A stretch of 64,000 nt of DNA from Thereva unica (GCA_949987705.1 OX465283.1:77509720-77573719); one strand, 5' to 3'; shown: positions 1 to 12,835, counted from the first letter of the stretch. A program made the numbers and translations. Notes: generated from the sequence alone by a model not told the origin.

Positions 1-430
1 TTGTATGAGCTCGGGAATACAGAATGTAGGAGATTGTTGCACAGTCGAGTTGTTCTCGAACGGAACAAATTTCTAAACTGATATGTGTGTGAAAATTAGG
101 GATGTAGACAATGAGGATGAGCCGAGTTGGCTAGTTTTGTGTTGCTCCAAAAAACATTGCCGTGTAGGCAGGGGGTTATATATTTCGGTGGAACGGTTGT
201 TGTGGTCGATGCGGTAGAATTTAACCAGAGCCACTAGATTCCTGCGGTGGCCTAATGAATCAATTGTGGAGAAAACGGCGCCGTCGTCAATGAGTTGAAC
301 AGCGCGGTTTTGCACCTTGTCCAGCCACGTTAAGGTGGCAGTCGGTGCCCTTGCGGAGATACGCGTAGAACTTGCGCCGGGACCGAATGCAGGATTTCCC
401 GAGTAAAAATAAAAAATGGGCAAATTTGCG
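1..430 (-). mobile_element. CR1/Jockey-type LINE, 3' ORF2 remnant
   Basis: On the minus strand this encodes the C-terminal tail typical of CR1/Jockey-type LINE ORF2, with TLTWLDKVQNRAVQLIDD, a STIDSLGHRR block and a RIDHNNRSTEIY block. The same tail is better preserved at 43,150-43,520 and its last part recurs at 20,770-20,990. The reading frame shifts near position 70, where a tract like the 'LWNNLP..VF..SYN' end continues to the window edge. It is a dead fragment, with the rest left of the window. Confidence 0.75.
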
Positions 431-1094
431 CCAAAGAAGAATCTGCACCAAATTTATTGTTGACTTTGTTTTGTGGGAAGTTTAACATTACCGTAGAATG
501 AATGGGCCTTTCGATTAATCCTATAAGATTATCGATACACAAGAGAAACGGGCTCGCCAGACGTCGGTTTGTTGTACGTGAAATGTGTGGTGCCGTGTTG
601 ATTTATATGTTAGTGGGAATTCTTTTGTTATGTTCGAATTCGAAGATATGGACACTGGATATCATGATGTTTTTCTCAATTAATACACGGAAAGTTTTTA
701 GTTTTGTTGCGGAACTGCACTTACCTCTCAAAATGATTTCTTTGATGAGTAGTAAAATTACGCCAATTTAACTTATAGTTTGCCGGGGTGCAGGGTTTGA
801 ATTGCTGCAGCAATTTTAATACTATTGCTGCTGACTGTTCTTCTGCCAAGAAGACCACAGCAGTTTAAGCAATCATATTTTCAAAGTTTTGTTGTAGGCT
901 GTGAAAACTCTATGTGTCATATTGCTGCGAATGCTGTTGCTTTCAAATGCTGGGGTATGTTGGTCCGGCTGCGAAAGCTTCACATACACATAAAAAAGCT
1001 CTCGCCCCTCTAAACAAAGTTCCATATAAAGTTGGACCATGAAAAAAAAACTGAAGGAAATTTCACAACCTTTGGATAGCAAAGCTTTGAAAAA
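431..1094. other. Unassigned AT-rich stretch
   Basis: No coding homology, RNA gene or clear repeat boundary is visible. The short open frames here have low-complexity composition and no recognisable domain. Confidence 0.4.
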
Positions 1095-1765
1095 CTGTAA
1101 GCAAACAGAAACTTGTCCAGCAGGCCTAAGGCTGAATTCGTATAAAACCCAAGAAATGCGGATAAATGCAAGCACTCTCGATTGAACTGCGCTGAATAAC
1201 CGGTGATAAATTCTGCTACCTCGGTACTACTATTACCGAAAATGGCGGAGCAGAAGAAGACGTCAGTTCGCGAATAAATAAAGCACGATCCGCATATGGA
1301 GATCAACACAGATCTCAACTAACACCAAACTGCGGCTGTTCAACTCCAACGTTAAGGCAGTTCTTTTGTACGGTTGAGAAACATGGAAAGTCACCCAATT
1401 CATAACAGGGCGCCTACAAGTCTTCATCAACAGATGCCTGCATCGTTTCCTAAGAATCCGCTGGCAAGATAGAATTCCTGATGATAGGCGCGGTGCCGGC
1501 CAAGAAAGGATAGACAACCAAATCAGGTGAAGGAAATGGAATTGGATTGGCCATACCTTGCGACGCGAAAACGATAATCCAGCTAAACAGGCCCTTGACC
1601 TGAATCCGCAAGGAACCCGTTGAGTGGGAAGACCTAGCACAACGTGGAGGAGAACCCCATTAGCAGAGGCCGCAACAGCTGGGAGATCCTGGTCGGAGCT
1701 GAGAGCTGTCGCACAAAACAGAGTCCGTTGACGGGCAACTGTTTGCCGCTCTATGTCCCATGAGG
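1095..1765 (+). mobile_element. Degraded RTE-like LINE 3' fragment
   Basis: The plus strand is collinear with the 3' half of the minus-strand LINE at 30,570-32,418. It matches from the 'AGLRLNPTKTKEMRINA' region through the 'WNWIGHTLRRENDNPAKQAL' and 'WNPQG..VGRP' blocks to the final 'LCPMRD' equivalent near 1,760. Several stops and frameshifts interrupt it, and a piece around 1,300 is missing relative to the other copy. It is an old, non-functional copy in the opposite orientation. Confidence 0.8.
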
Positions 1766-3540
1766 GATTAAAGGGGAATAAGTAAGTAAGTAAACAAAAA
1801 GCATTTCACAGCAAAGTATTTTAAAGCCGAAGCATTTGCAGCCGGACCAGTATGCTCCTAAAAGCTTTAACGAAATTTGGAAGCAACAGCATTCGCAGGA
1901 TTACGAAACAAGAAGCTTTCACAGTCTGCAGCAATGTAAGTTTAAAAAAATGAACTTTGCTTGAAGCTTACTTTGCTTTCAAACCCTGTCCGGGTATCGG
2001 CCTCGAATATAAAGAGAATGAGGAGATTACAATTGTCCGTTTGTGTATGCGTCTGATTTATTATAAAAGAACCCAATTGCATTAGGGTCTGTGAAAATCT
2101 CAGTACATAGATGTATATTAAAAAAAAAAATTTTAATCGCATTATATACAAACGCACACCTATCCTACAACCAGCCTTATGATCCCCTTCACATGACCGA
2201 GGGCTAGGTTTCAATCACGTTTAGTGTTCGCCATTGTAATTCCATTATTTACTTTTACTCGGGTTGTAGATTATAGCCCTGGACGATGGCTGAAGGACGA
2301 AATTGCATCTTTTAAAATAAAATCTTCTCAGGACACCGCCAAATATTGTGCGTATAACTTTTTTTCAAAAGTGCTTAGAAGTGTTTTATCAGCTTTCAAA
2401 GTCCATGCCTCCGATCCGAACATCATAACGGGCTTGATTAGCAGGGTATGGTAGCGCTAGAATTGCACAGATTACTTTGAGATTGATGATCCCTTGGTTG
2501 ACAAGGGTCCTTTGCAGTCTACCTGACCTCGAGCTAGCGCAGAGCTTTGAATTTTTGCATGCAGGTCCGTGGAGGTCTCCTATGATGCACATCGAAGCCC
2601 GATTTTCGAAATTCAAAATGGCTGCCAAAAATGACCTAAATTCAAAATTGCCGCAGAAATATGGTTGAATTTGCCAATTTTATTCCGATTCCAATGAAAC
2701 TGGGTATCATCTAGAGGGTTTTAAGTTCCCAAATGACGAATTTATGATCAAAACTTATAAATTCAAAATTGTGGGGCGGAAGAATCTTGCCAAATAAATG
2801 TAATTTCGCGGTTGTTCAAGAGTTGGAAAATCGGAAAATCTTGATATTTTAGATACAAATGGAAAAATATTGAATATAGTGTATTCTGAAGCAATCGGTT
2901 CAGAATTGATCAACAAGATTTTTTTTGGAAAGATGGTAAGGAAAAACGGAAATGTGGGATGATTTATGTATAATGGATAAGAAAGAAAGAAACCCATCTC
3001 TTCTGATTTTGTTGGGTATTAGTCTAGGATTCGCAATACGGAAAGAGGCTGACATCTGGGTAAACAAATAAAACCTGAGTCAGTTACATTGCACATGAGA
3101 GCCAAGGGCCCAAGCAATTGCACGACAAGTAATTTTTCTGCTTTATATGAAAGAAATGTCTGATAAATGGACATAGTCACACCCCCTCAGTACGTGAGTG
3201 CAAGCGTATAATGTCCATCACCGTCCAAAGTCCATTTCCAAATCTGAAATTAATAGATATAATCCTTTTATTTATTTGTTCTTTCAGGATGTAATAATAT
3301 TTTTTGATTATTATTGAGTAATAATATTTTTTGACTGTTATTAACTAGGATGTTTAGGGGATCGCTAGAGTCACCTATTATTCTCAATAGGCCCCATCAT
3401 CATCCAACATCATGTTTTATTTTCCAATTTTGATTTATTTTTCTCGAAAATTTTTTTTTCATTGAAGACTTCTAGATTTAAATTCAAGCTAGTTGGTTTG
3501 TGGGTTTGAATCAATGTAAAGTACTTATAAGACTTCACCA
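1766..3540. other. Unassigned AT-rich stretch upstream of POMT2 exons
   Basis: Nothing coding was recognised. In particular no exon with a POMT N-terminal transmembrane helix ending just before WDETHFGK was found. Short 'aaattcaaaat' motifs recur around 2,610-2,770, but no repeat boundary could be drawn. Confidence 0.4.
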
Positions 3541-3559
3541 AAAAGAACAAATTTTTCGG

Positions 3560-4560
3560 TAACTACTAGAAATTCCGGGATGAACCGCAGTTTGATGAAA
3601 CTGTAAGATGTAGAAGATCCAAGGTTCGAAAATTCGTGATGCTTGTAAAAGGTAACGTAATTTTTGCACGATTTTTAAAGAGTGGCGGATTTTGATAAGT
3701 CATTATTTGTTGGAAAGCTATCACTGTGCAGAATCCAAAAAGATCACTTTGTTTAGAACATGTCTCATTCCATCGAATTTATTAGATATTAGCAAAACTT
3801 ATCAATTTAAGGTCTTTCTGATACTTAGCCAAAGTTTTTTCATTTAAACAAAAAAAAGGCCCGACCGAATGTTATGAAATTTTTGCAGAGCATTTCTTCA
3901 TTATTATTCTTCTTTCGGCACCACAAGGAAGTCGATAAAGTTTTGGTTCGCGCGGTATCGTGCAGGAAAAAAAAATACGAAAGTCGTTTAAACAAAAAAA
4001 GGGTTCAACCGAATTATATGAAAATCTATTCAGATCATATCTTCGTTCATATTATTAATATGTACCTCAATAAGTCGATATCTTTTATGGTTCGTGTGAT
4101 ATCGTGCAGGTACAAAAATCACTTATGCCGTTTAAACTAAAAAACGCTTCGATCGAATTTTATGAAAAACTTTTCAAATTATATTTTCGAACTATACCTC
4201 AAGTAAATCGATATCTTTTGTGGCTCGGGTCATATCGTTCAGGGGCACAAATCACTTATGTCGTATAAACCAAAAAACGGCTCGACCAAATTTTATAAGA
4301 ATCTTTTCAGATCATATTTCCGTTAACACGCTCCGAACGGCGCCTCAACGAAGTCGTTATCTTTTTTGGTTCGCGCGATATGGTGCATAAAAAATTACCA
4401 CATACGTACGCACGCACACATACATACTTCTCAAATTTTTGCTTGAAATGCTATTGGGACCTTGAAAAATGAATATAAAATTTGAAAATTTCGACTTCGA
4501 TTTTCGGAGCGATTACAACAACTTTGCTATAAACTGGGAAGTTAATAATTCGGCAGAAAA
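3560..4560 (+). repeat. Dispersed repeat with ~140-bp internal tandem units (copy 1)
   Basis: About four diverged units follow one another. Each has a 'tttaaacaaaaaa.gg.tcgacc' block, a 'tatgaaaatcttttcagatcat' block and a 'ggttcgcgcgatatcgtgcagg' block. The last block recurs at about 3,956, 4,100, 4,233 and 4,379, so spacing is 133-146 bp. A unique 3' tail with a CA-rich run, 'ttttgcttgaaatgct' and 'gggaccttgaaaaatga' follows. The same units and tail recur at 42,125-42,438 plus 46,504-46,830, so this is a dispersed element with internal repeats. No coding capacity was recognised. Confidence 0.75.
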
Positions 4561-4872
4561 TGCCCTCCAAATAGCCTCCCAACACTTTTTCGTAAAATCA
4601 AAAATAAAACAGTTATATAAAACTTTAAAGCCCATTTACGAGCATTTTTAGCATTTCCACTCATAACTTTTTTATTATTAATTTTACGGTAGAGGGTTGT
4701 AAACAGAAATTGTAGATAATTTAAAGAACAATAAAACTGCTGGCTTCCCAAAATGGTGTGTCCATTAGTACGGAATGGGTTAAGCAATATTGAATTTGGC
4801 AAATTGGTGTTAAAATATTAATTGGAACTACAATTGAGTGTACTCATCAATTCTTATCGATAAAATCACTAA

Positions 4873-5001
<129 letters not shown>

Positions 5002-5040
5002 TAATTCCAGTAACAATAAACGATTTGTTTGCCGTTATAG

Positions 5041-5145
5041 ATGTTAATAGCCCTTTCAGGAGTAATGACAGGATACGATGGCACATATCCTTTTGAAAGA
5101 CCAGGCGACAGTTACAATGGCACGAGATACCAAGGGATGCGGATT
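5041..5145 (+). CDS. POMT2: POMT2 exon b: first loop to TM helix 2
   Basis: It starts in phase 0 after 'gccgttatag' and encodes MLIALSGVMTGYDGTYPFER, then a PGDSYNGTRYQGMRI segment. This is the segment that follows HPPLGK in PMT enzymes. It ends at a GTATGA donor; the following intron is 53 bp. An internal 'ttcag' at about 5,059 could mislead predictors, but the frame from 5,041 supplies residues conserved in the family. Confidence 0.92.
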
Positions 5146-5198
5146 GTATGACTTGCCCAAATTTAGTTTGTTTATTTTTGTTAATAACTTTATTTAAG

Positions 5199-5307
5199 TT
5201 CTGCACAGCCCTTGGTGCCGCAATAATACCGATGGCATTTGACACGGTTTACGAGTTGACAGGATCGAATCAGGCAGCCTTAATTGCTGGAGCTTACATT
5301 ATTTTTG
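5199..5307 (+). CDS. POMT2: POMT2 exon c: transmembrane region
   Basis: The exon encodes FCTALGAAIIPMAFDTVYEL and TGSNQAALIAGAYIIF, two hydrophobic stretches of the membrane domain. The acceptor is 'tatttaag' and the donor GTAGGT. It leaves phase 1. Confidence 0.92.
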
Positions 5308-5363
5308 GTAGGTTTTTTAATTCTAATTTTTATCTTTTAATTAATTCTTATCAATATTGGTAG

Positions 5364-5638
5364 ATGTGGGAATGCTGACCCTCAATCAATACATTCTTCT
5401 CGATCCTATTCTTTTGTTCTTTTTAACTGCTTCCGTTTGGGGTATGGTGAAAGTTTCGAAAGTGACTCAAAAAGGGCGTTCATATACTAGATCCTGGTGG
5501 GGTTGGCTGCTTTTCACTGGGACAATGCTAGCCTGCACGATTAGTGTGAAATTTGTTGGACTTTTTGTTGTACTTCTAGTTGGCTTTCACACTATAAATG
5601 AGCTATGGAATATTTTAGGTGATCTAAGGAAACCTGCG
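5364..5638 (+). CDS. POMT2: POMT2 exon d: LNQYILLDP transmembrane core
   Basis: After a 56-bp intron the frame continues as DVGMLTLNQYILLDPILLFF. This includes the LxxQYILLDP block that is a hallmark of POMT2/PMT2-type enzymes. Further helices and the loop 'GRSYTRSWWGWLLFTGTML' follow, ending at GDLRKPA and a GTAAGT donor. Confidence 0.95.
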
Positions 5639-5703
5639 GTAAGTAAATAATTCTGTTTAAAAAAACGTTTTTACTAAAAACGCGTTTTATTTTTAATTTT
5701 TAG

Positions 5704-6003
5704 GCAGAAACCTTTAAGCAATTATTATGCCGTGCTGTGACTTTAATTTTGTGGCCAGCGTGTCTGTATGTTTTATTTTTCTACATTCATCTGACGATTT
5801 TAAGTCACAGCGGAAATGGCGACGGATTTTATAGCTCAGCTTTTCAATCACGACTTATTGGAAACTCTTTGTATAACGCTAGCATGCCAAGAAAAGTTGC
5901 CTACGGGGCTATTGTAACGATAAAAAATCACAAAACCGGAGGAGGATATTTGCATTCACATTACCATCTTTATCCAAAGGGAGTTGGAGCCAGGCAGCAA
6001 CAG
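5704..6003 (+). CDS. POMT2: POMT2 exon e: TM region into MIR domain
   Basis: The 100-codon exon encodes a hydrophobic segment (LILWPACLYVLFFYIHL), then GNGDGFYSSAFQSRL and the start of the luminal MIR region (GGGYLHSHYHLYPKGVGARQ). It ends at 'caacag|gttatt'. A 6.8-kb repeat-filled intron follows. Confidence 0.95.
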
Positions 6004-6819
6004 GTTATTTATTTATTTTACAAATTTACTCCTGTTTTGTTTTGTTATATCGATTTACTTTTCCATTCAAAGTAGATTGTGTGATTTGTTGGTAACTAAA
6101 GCATTTTTCAATATTGTTTTTTTAAAGAATATAAATTCTATTCTTGCTGTACACCTAGTACAATCTCGATATATTGTTGGATATTTTATATGAAATGAAT
6201 TAATTTCGTTGTGTATATTGGCAGGCTGTAGTGTACCAGGCTAGCAGAATCAGCCTATTGGTTTGGCGTCCTTAGGACTGCCTTATTTCTAGTCAAAAGG
6301 AGAAAGAATCTTTTAATTTATTTTACTTTATTTAGTCGTTCCCGCCAGCATATGATTGCTTATATTAACCCGGAGTGGGTCTCAAGAAACTATTGAATTA
6401 TTACAGAATTCTTACAGCTATTTCTACTCACAATTTACTCTACTGCGCTTACAAAACTATGCGTTACATAATTACTGCTATATACAATCTACACAGTAGC
6501 TAAAAATTATCAAATCAAGATACATCAAAGTGTTTATGAAAGCGATTCTCATAGTGAGCTCCTAACTGTCACAATTACAATTAATTTGTATCCACGTGTT
6601 TCTCATAGTGTTTTACTACAGTATTTCTCAAACTACATATATGTACAACACATAATTTTTTAGTAGCTTTAGAGTTAAATTATTTTACTTCACTCGCTAC
6701 AATTTTAGGTAATATTAAGAATTTCTTTGGCAGTTGTGAATTATTTTCCAGAGCTCAAAAAATGTTTTTTTTAATAAGTACGTAAATCATATGTCACTCC
6801 AATCCACAAAACATCTAAT

Positions 6820-7340
6820 AAGGTTGAAAACTACAGGGTATTGCCATCTTATCAACAATTACTCGACAAACTTGTTTACGATAAGATTGCTCCTCTAGTT
6901 GACACCTATCTTAATGAACAACAACATGGTTTCAGAAAGTGACGATCAACTACTACAAACCTTATGGCCTTAGACCGTGTCGATCAAGTTGTAGAATGTA
7001 GATCTAGGCATTGTTCTAGACAATAAATTAAATTTCAATTTGCACTACGATAATATTGCTTCCAGAGCTAAAAGCTTCTGGGCTCGCCCAATCCTGGAAT
7101 ATGCGTGGCCGATCTGGGACCCTGTATTTCAGGTAAATAGCGATAGGTTGGAATCAGCATAAAAGAAATTTCTCCCCTACGCTTTGAGAAACCTACACCA
7201 CCCGCGTGATTTTTGCATCTTACCACCCTCCACGGAGAGACACAAGAAGTTGGAGTTCATGCCGCTGTCATATAGGACGCTTATCTCTTTCTTTACTTTG
7301 GACATCCTAAACGATATCGTTAAGGTACAGTTCCTGCCCA
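6820..7340 (+). mobile_element. Jockey/CR1-type LINE fragment with internal deletion
   Basis: The first part reads as a reverse-transcriptase segment: NYRVLPSYQQLLDKLVYDKI, then EQQHGFRK, a stop and RSTTTNL. After about 7,000 the sequence jumps to the distal ORF2 region (DLGIVLDNKLNF, then PILEYAWPIWDP and RNLHHPRDFC). Stops and the missing catalytic block show it is dead. It sits in sense orientation in the POMT2 intron. Confidence 0.8.
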
Positions 7341-8304
7341 AGCGGCCCGTGTTCGCCCGTTGCAAGGCCATCTTTTATTTTTATTCGGGTTATTGTATAA
7401 CTTGTGCATAATAATATAGGTAATCTACTGAAAAGAAATGTCAAAGGGCGCATAAAAATATCTCGCACGGGGCGCAAAAATACCCGAAGCCGGCCCTGCA
7501 TCCATCCAATGGCGCTGCAGGCAAATTGAATGTTGGTCTCTTCTAGGGCAAGTTGGGTGGTCCCTTGTGGTATATCTGGTTCTGGCTCTGATCTGGATCT
7601 TGATCCTTTTTGTAGAGCTGATATAGCTATATCGTATTTTTTTTAGTGATGATAGAAGCAAACGAATACCCATGGAGTGTAAATGTCGAGTATTCATTAT
7701 CAGCTCAACAGCTTTGGCTTTAATTGTGAAATGACTGGGATGGAGTATGTAGCCTAGTAGGGTGAGTGACCAGGCCCGCTACATCATCTTATGGGGCCCG
7801 GGATTAAAATATGATTGGGAGCCCCTTTTATTATCTTATATATTAATAGGCAAACAAAAAGTTTGTACACGCTAAGGCTTTTTTGTTCGTGGACCGATTT
7901 CGTTTAAATTTTCAGAAAATGTTCTTTTAATGGCATAGTTTTGTAATAAGGAATTTCAACGAAATCGATTCACGAATAAAAAAGTTATAGCGATTTTAAT
8001 TTTTCGGATTTTAAAAAGCCGTTGGAAAATTTGAATTTTTTGTGAGCATCAACGTAGAGCTGAGTAGCCTACGAGTGACACAAATGCCGTTTCAGTGAAG
8101 CGAATGAGAAACAGAGAAAAACAAGCGTTTGTGTGGATTTTTGGCGGCATAACTGACATAAAAAAACTCGGCCACTTTGTGCGTACATTTTTTTATACTC
8201 TTTTGTGTATAGTATTATTGAGTTGTATTGTGTAAGGGGCTGCCGTTCGTTTTTTGGCGAATGCCTTTAGAAATTTTAATTGATTCATTGCACCTTTAGA
8301 AATT
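7341..8304. other. Intronic stretch, no gene recognised
   Basis: No coding homology was recognised. A segment near 7,755-7,820 (gaccaggcccgctacatcatc) has a weaker counterpart near 58,465-58,490, suggesting a dispersed repeat. AT-rich sequence directly precedes the Helitron fragment and may belong to its 5' part. Confidence 0.35.
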
Positions 8305-8673
8305 TTGACTGATTCTTTTAAATGTGCTTTGAATGTTATTCCGGTTAATTTTGATTCGTTTTCGTGTGGTTCTTTTAATATGAGTTGTCATTTTTGTCGT
8401 GCCAAACATTTTCTGACTGAAGTAACTTTACGTAATACTGAGGCATTTTCTTTGTGTTGTCATAAAGGCAAAGTTAATCTACCTCCACTTTCTCAAAATT
8501 ACTTTTTCAATAATTTTTTTGAAGGATTAACTTCGAATGAAAGTGGTATTAAAAGTCGTTCTAAAATTTTTTTTGCAAATATTCGTTCGTATAATGCTGC
8601 CTTTGCAATGATTTGCTCTGAGTGTAATTTGTCAAATGACACTGTAAATGGCATTTATCATTTTACCACATAG
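8305..8673 (+). pseudogene. Helitron RepHel N-terminal fragment
   Basis: An open stretch of about 120 codons shows the N-terminal signature of insect Helitron Rep-helicase proteins. It has a CHFCRAKHFLTE zinc-binding-like block, then LCCHKGKVNLPPLS, then KIFFANIRSYNAAFAM. The frame stops after 'NGIYHFTT', where full proteins continue with the Rep catalytic HUH domain and helicase. No initiating ATG is evident at the 5' side. It is therefore a truncated relic; neither HUH motif nor helicase is present downstream. Confidence 0.8.
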
Positions 8674-10866
8674 CCAAGCAAGACGTCATAGATGCGATTA
8701 AAAAAATCCTGGGAAATTTTAGATGCTCTGGAGCGACAATGGAAATGTTTCATAGTAATTAAAAATTCGCCATTGCGAATAATTTTTTTTTTAAATAAAA
8801 ATATTTAAATTGAATTTAAATTCGAACAAATCGAGAATTTTATATATTTATTGGTTTTGTGACCGAATTTCGGTAACGGGGATCCCAACTAGTAATTATT
8901 ATTATGCGAGTATCAGGCAACCCGTTCTCCCTCCGAGCGAAGGCTAGAAAATTTTTAATGACTGGACTTGAGCGGGGCTCATAAGCTCTCTGATAGCCGT
9001 TCTTCTTCTAAGCCAGATCTTTGCGCCTTCCATGCAGAGTTGGCACTTTGTCTCTTCTGAGACAGTCCTAGGCTATGGAGGTGCCCGTTGCCATAAATGG
9101 CCCGTCAGATATCCTACCAACAGCCAAAGGTTGGAATGTATCCCCCATTGAAGCTGGCTCTAAAAAGACAGGCAAGATAGTGGAGAATAAGAGCAAGGAA
9201 CTTCTTAAGGATTTCTGGAAAATGTCATCTGCTCATTTAACTTTGTTCCGGTCGAAGGTGTTCCAAGTAAGAGAATAACGGTTTGGAACGGTTCTATGGC
9301 TGTACACCGGAATAAACGATCTGGAGGACTAACCCTGAAAAGTGCTCGCTGAGCAAGCACCTCAAGGTTCAGAGAGGTTAGAGGTATATGAACAGCCCCG
9401 CTTTTTGAGAAGGCCCACTCCCTTGAAGCAGTCCTTGGAGAGGAGCCTTTGGAGTCTATTTGCCTGTGATAGAGTCTGTAGGATGGATGATAATTTTGTA
9501 AGATTAGGTTAAGCAGTACCGTCCCGTATACTTTACGCTAAAAAAACAGTTTTTAAAACTTGAAAACTTTTTAAGCGAACTTCACTGAGAAGAAAAGAGA
9601 TATTACGATTTCCGTGGCGCGGCGATTTAAGGATGAGTTTTGATAAAACACCCCTAAAAATCACAAAACTGTTAAATATTCCCTTCTATCAAAAACTAAA
9701 GAGCTTATGGGGCGCTATACTCAAACTCAAACTCAAAAGTTATTTATTCATTTAAACATAAAAAGTACAAATTCAATACATGTTAAGTTAATACTCGCCA
9801 AGAGGCAGACCGTATAATGTGATAAGAAAATACTTAAGTACTAAGTTTATATAAAGATATAAAATATGCGCATGATTGCAACATATTACTGTGATAGTAA
9901 GTGTCGAGCCAGGTGAATAGGCTGACTAGAAGTATGATAATATTTAATCATAATCTTAAAACTAACTTAAAACTAAACATATACAAACAAAACAAAACTT
10001 AAGGCTAAAAATAAATATTTTGCATTCTGCATATAATGTATTTTATATACTATTAAAAGTAAATAGTTATATGTAAAAAGTAAAGAAACTTATGCTAAAG
10101 ATAATGGTATTAGTGAAATCCCCTCGCTCTCTGGCTCTCCCTGGTAACTCCATGATAACTCTCTGATAACTCTCAACCCCGACAATTAATCTCCTCCGTG
10201 AAATGCCTTTGTTCTGGAAAACCGCCATCTTGAAGACGCCATCCAAAATCATGATAGGACATGAATCTTCAAATTTTTATTAGAAGAATCCGATATACGG
10301 GACATTGTAAATTATTTTATTTTATTCGCACAGCAATGCGGTAGCGAACATTGAACATGTTATAGTTAATTAATAACTGATAAACATAAGTAAGTCTGTT
10401 AAGAAATATTTGTTACAGAAATTAAGAAATGGCCTCCCAACATTTCTTAAAACTGTTATATATTTAGTTATAAATATGTTAAGTCCGTTTATTTAGAAAA
10501 TCTAATCACTGACACTTAAATACAATATTCAATTGAATATTAAAATACTAAGTACACTTGGCTATCAGACGCCATTTTGTTTAGGCGGCACCGCCGCAGC
10601 GGACACGTCCGACCAGGTCCGTGTCTCCAACCGAACTCCTGGGGCGCTATATGGTATTGTTGACGTGACAAGTCAAAATAAATGTTGACTGATAAATTAA
10701 TTAATTTTGAGATGTCAGGAAAGCAAAGCATCCTATATATGGCAGTTCTAACACTATAAAATTATAGTGAAAGTTATCAAAAGCTCGCCTACTAGAATAT
10801 TACAGCGAGCTTGAATCAAGAAAACAGTATAAAAGGCGAATTCCAGGACATACAAATCATTCTTTA
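8674..10866. other. Intronic stretch with unassigned repeats
   Basis: No protein homology was recognised. Around 9,000-9,380 a GC-richer segment resembles a repeat but has no partner in the window. From 9,700 to 10,730 the sequence is AT-rich. A TATA-like 'agtataaaagg' near 10,827 precedes the SINE tail. Confidence 0.35.
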
Positions 10867-10867
10867 C

Positions 10868-10960
10868 CTTTTTTTTTTTTATGTGGCAGACTAGAGACTT
10901 AGGGAAAGTCCCTTTGTACTGTCGACAATCTATTTTTTCGTATAGAGTGAATGGCGGACA
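10868..10960 (-). mobile_element. 3' tail of tRNA-derived SINE (truncated)
   Basis: A T-run followed by 'atgtggcagactagag' and 'gacaatctattttttcgtatagagtg' matches the 3' end of the SINE family at 46,875-47,330 and 47,556-48,023. The tRNA head and body are missing, so the copy is 5' truncated. Confidence 0.7.
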
Positions 10961-11647
10961 ACCCTACAAGTGGGATTCACCACACCGGGTAAGGAATCTA
11001 ACACAGTTAGGGGTAGATACGGTTTGGGATTTACCAAATCGTAACAGAGGTTTAGAAACAAGAATTAACATCAGGATTACGCGTTTCCATATTTATAACT
11101 TCATTGTTCGAGTATTAGTGTTTTGTTAATAAATAACAACCATTCCATTTAATATCTTGTTTTATTTCATCAAGATCAAATCATATTTACCAACACAAAT
11201 AGTGATTATCCGTAAAAAGAGAAGTCACACGCAAAAACAGGTATACTGCACCGGTTCACACGACACGATATCGAAATCCCTCGATATGTTATCTTTGAGA
11301 GGAAAGCAGTTAGTGTTTTTATTGTGAACGATACCGGTCGAGGGGTGCCGCCCACATTACTGCATACAATTCTGTAGGCGGCTGCCAAGCAAGCCAGTTA
11401 GCCAGTGTAATCACTTACCAATGGCTCCTGTACTTGAGAGAGGTCAGCAGCTTAGTCAATTCGCCAGCATCCTGCAAAAGGACTGAGGAGGCAGCCCTAG
11501 TTTGTTGCAAGTTACACCGGACCAGATATACCGTCGAGTTCTTTCTGCTATTGTTAGTCAATAGGATATGCTCTGCTCTTTTAGCTGCATCAATGCTTAG
11601 CGCAGTTTTTCGTTATGATCCACCTTCGTATCCAATAACAGGCCAAA

Positions 11648-12015
11648 GGTCACCTTAATCTGCTAGTTTGGATCGCCTTCCTGAGGAGCACCCGCTTCGG
11701 TTCCCTAACATCCCTAGGGACCTAGAAGTTGAGCATCCTGAATTTGAAGTTACAGCCTTCTCAAGCTTATCCTGGCGAGAGCATTTGTCAGCCAGGAGCG
11801 TTTATTGACCCAGTTGGCATTCCTTTAATGAGGTCACCTTAATCTGCTAGTTTGGATCGCCTTCCTGAGGAGCACCCGCTTCGGTTCCCTAACATCCCTA
11901 GGGACCTAGAAGTTGAGCATCCTGAATTTGAAGTTACAGCCTTCTCAAGCTTAGCCTGGCGAGAGCATTTGTCAGCCAGGAGCGTTTATTGACCCAGTTG
12001 GCATTCCTTTAATGA
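11648..12015 (+). repeat. 184-bp near-perfect tandem duplication
   Basis: The segment 11,648-11,831 is repeated at 11,832-12,015. The only difference I see is 'cttatcctgg' against 'cttagcctgg'. No family motif is recognised. It is either a very recent local duplication or an assembly artefact. Confidence 0.95.
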
Positions 12016-12835
12016 CGCACTCTACTTTTTAAGATATTAAACTTAAGCTTTAGTATCTTAAGATGGAGGCCCATTGAAAACAGCGCTGTTTAGATTTCTC
12101 CAACGCTGAGCAAGGAAAGGTGTATTGACCATTTTGGGATAGCAGTGCAGCATTTCGAGATTCGCTATTCTTCAATCGGTTTCATAAAAAACCCTCATCA
12201 GTGGGTGACGAGTCCCTCGACATGAGAACTCCGCGTGTTTTGTTTTAATTTCTACATTTTTTTAAAATACTTTTAAAGTTATATTTTTTAGTTATAAAAT
12301 AAGTTGTTATAAATAAACCAAGATATGTATAAAAACTGATTTTTATAACGGTATTAAATCCTCTTATATTTTAAAAACAAACAAAATTGTGTTAACTAAG
12401 TCACGATTGCTCCCGCGATACCGTGCCTTTTCCAGCTAGTCTATATTGCAGAAACGAATATACATAAATATCCAATGAACGTAAAGCCACTCACTCATCA
12501 ATTTATCGGCAAAACATATTTTTTTATCCATTTTCACAATAATCCTACAAAATCACAATTTCTGTATTAAAAAATCTCTTTTCCTGTTAAATCAGTTGGA
12601 ATCAATTCAATTTAAAAAAAATTCCAGTCCACATACCCCCGCCGACATAATGCCAAGCATATCGCTAACCCCACAAATTTTTCGCAGTTCAATTTTACTG
12701 ATCTAAGCACCACCAAAAGGAGCCTTAGTAAACCATTTTCAAGACTGAATAAATCCGGAGATTTTATCTTGTTTGAACAATTTCAGAGAATCTGATGCTA
12801 GATGTATATCGGTCTGTATATCCTCCTGTTTTCAG
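12016..12835. other. AT-rich end of intron e-f
   Basis: No gene or repeat recognised. The last 60 bases contain the pyrimidine-rich acceptor of the next POMT2 exon. Confidence 0.4.

Noticed and set aside
10600..11190. Possible solo LTR (TATA-like box near 10,827, AATAAA near 11,130)
   Set aside because: No matching second LTR, clear TG...CA ends or target duplication could be fixed.
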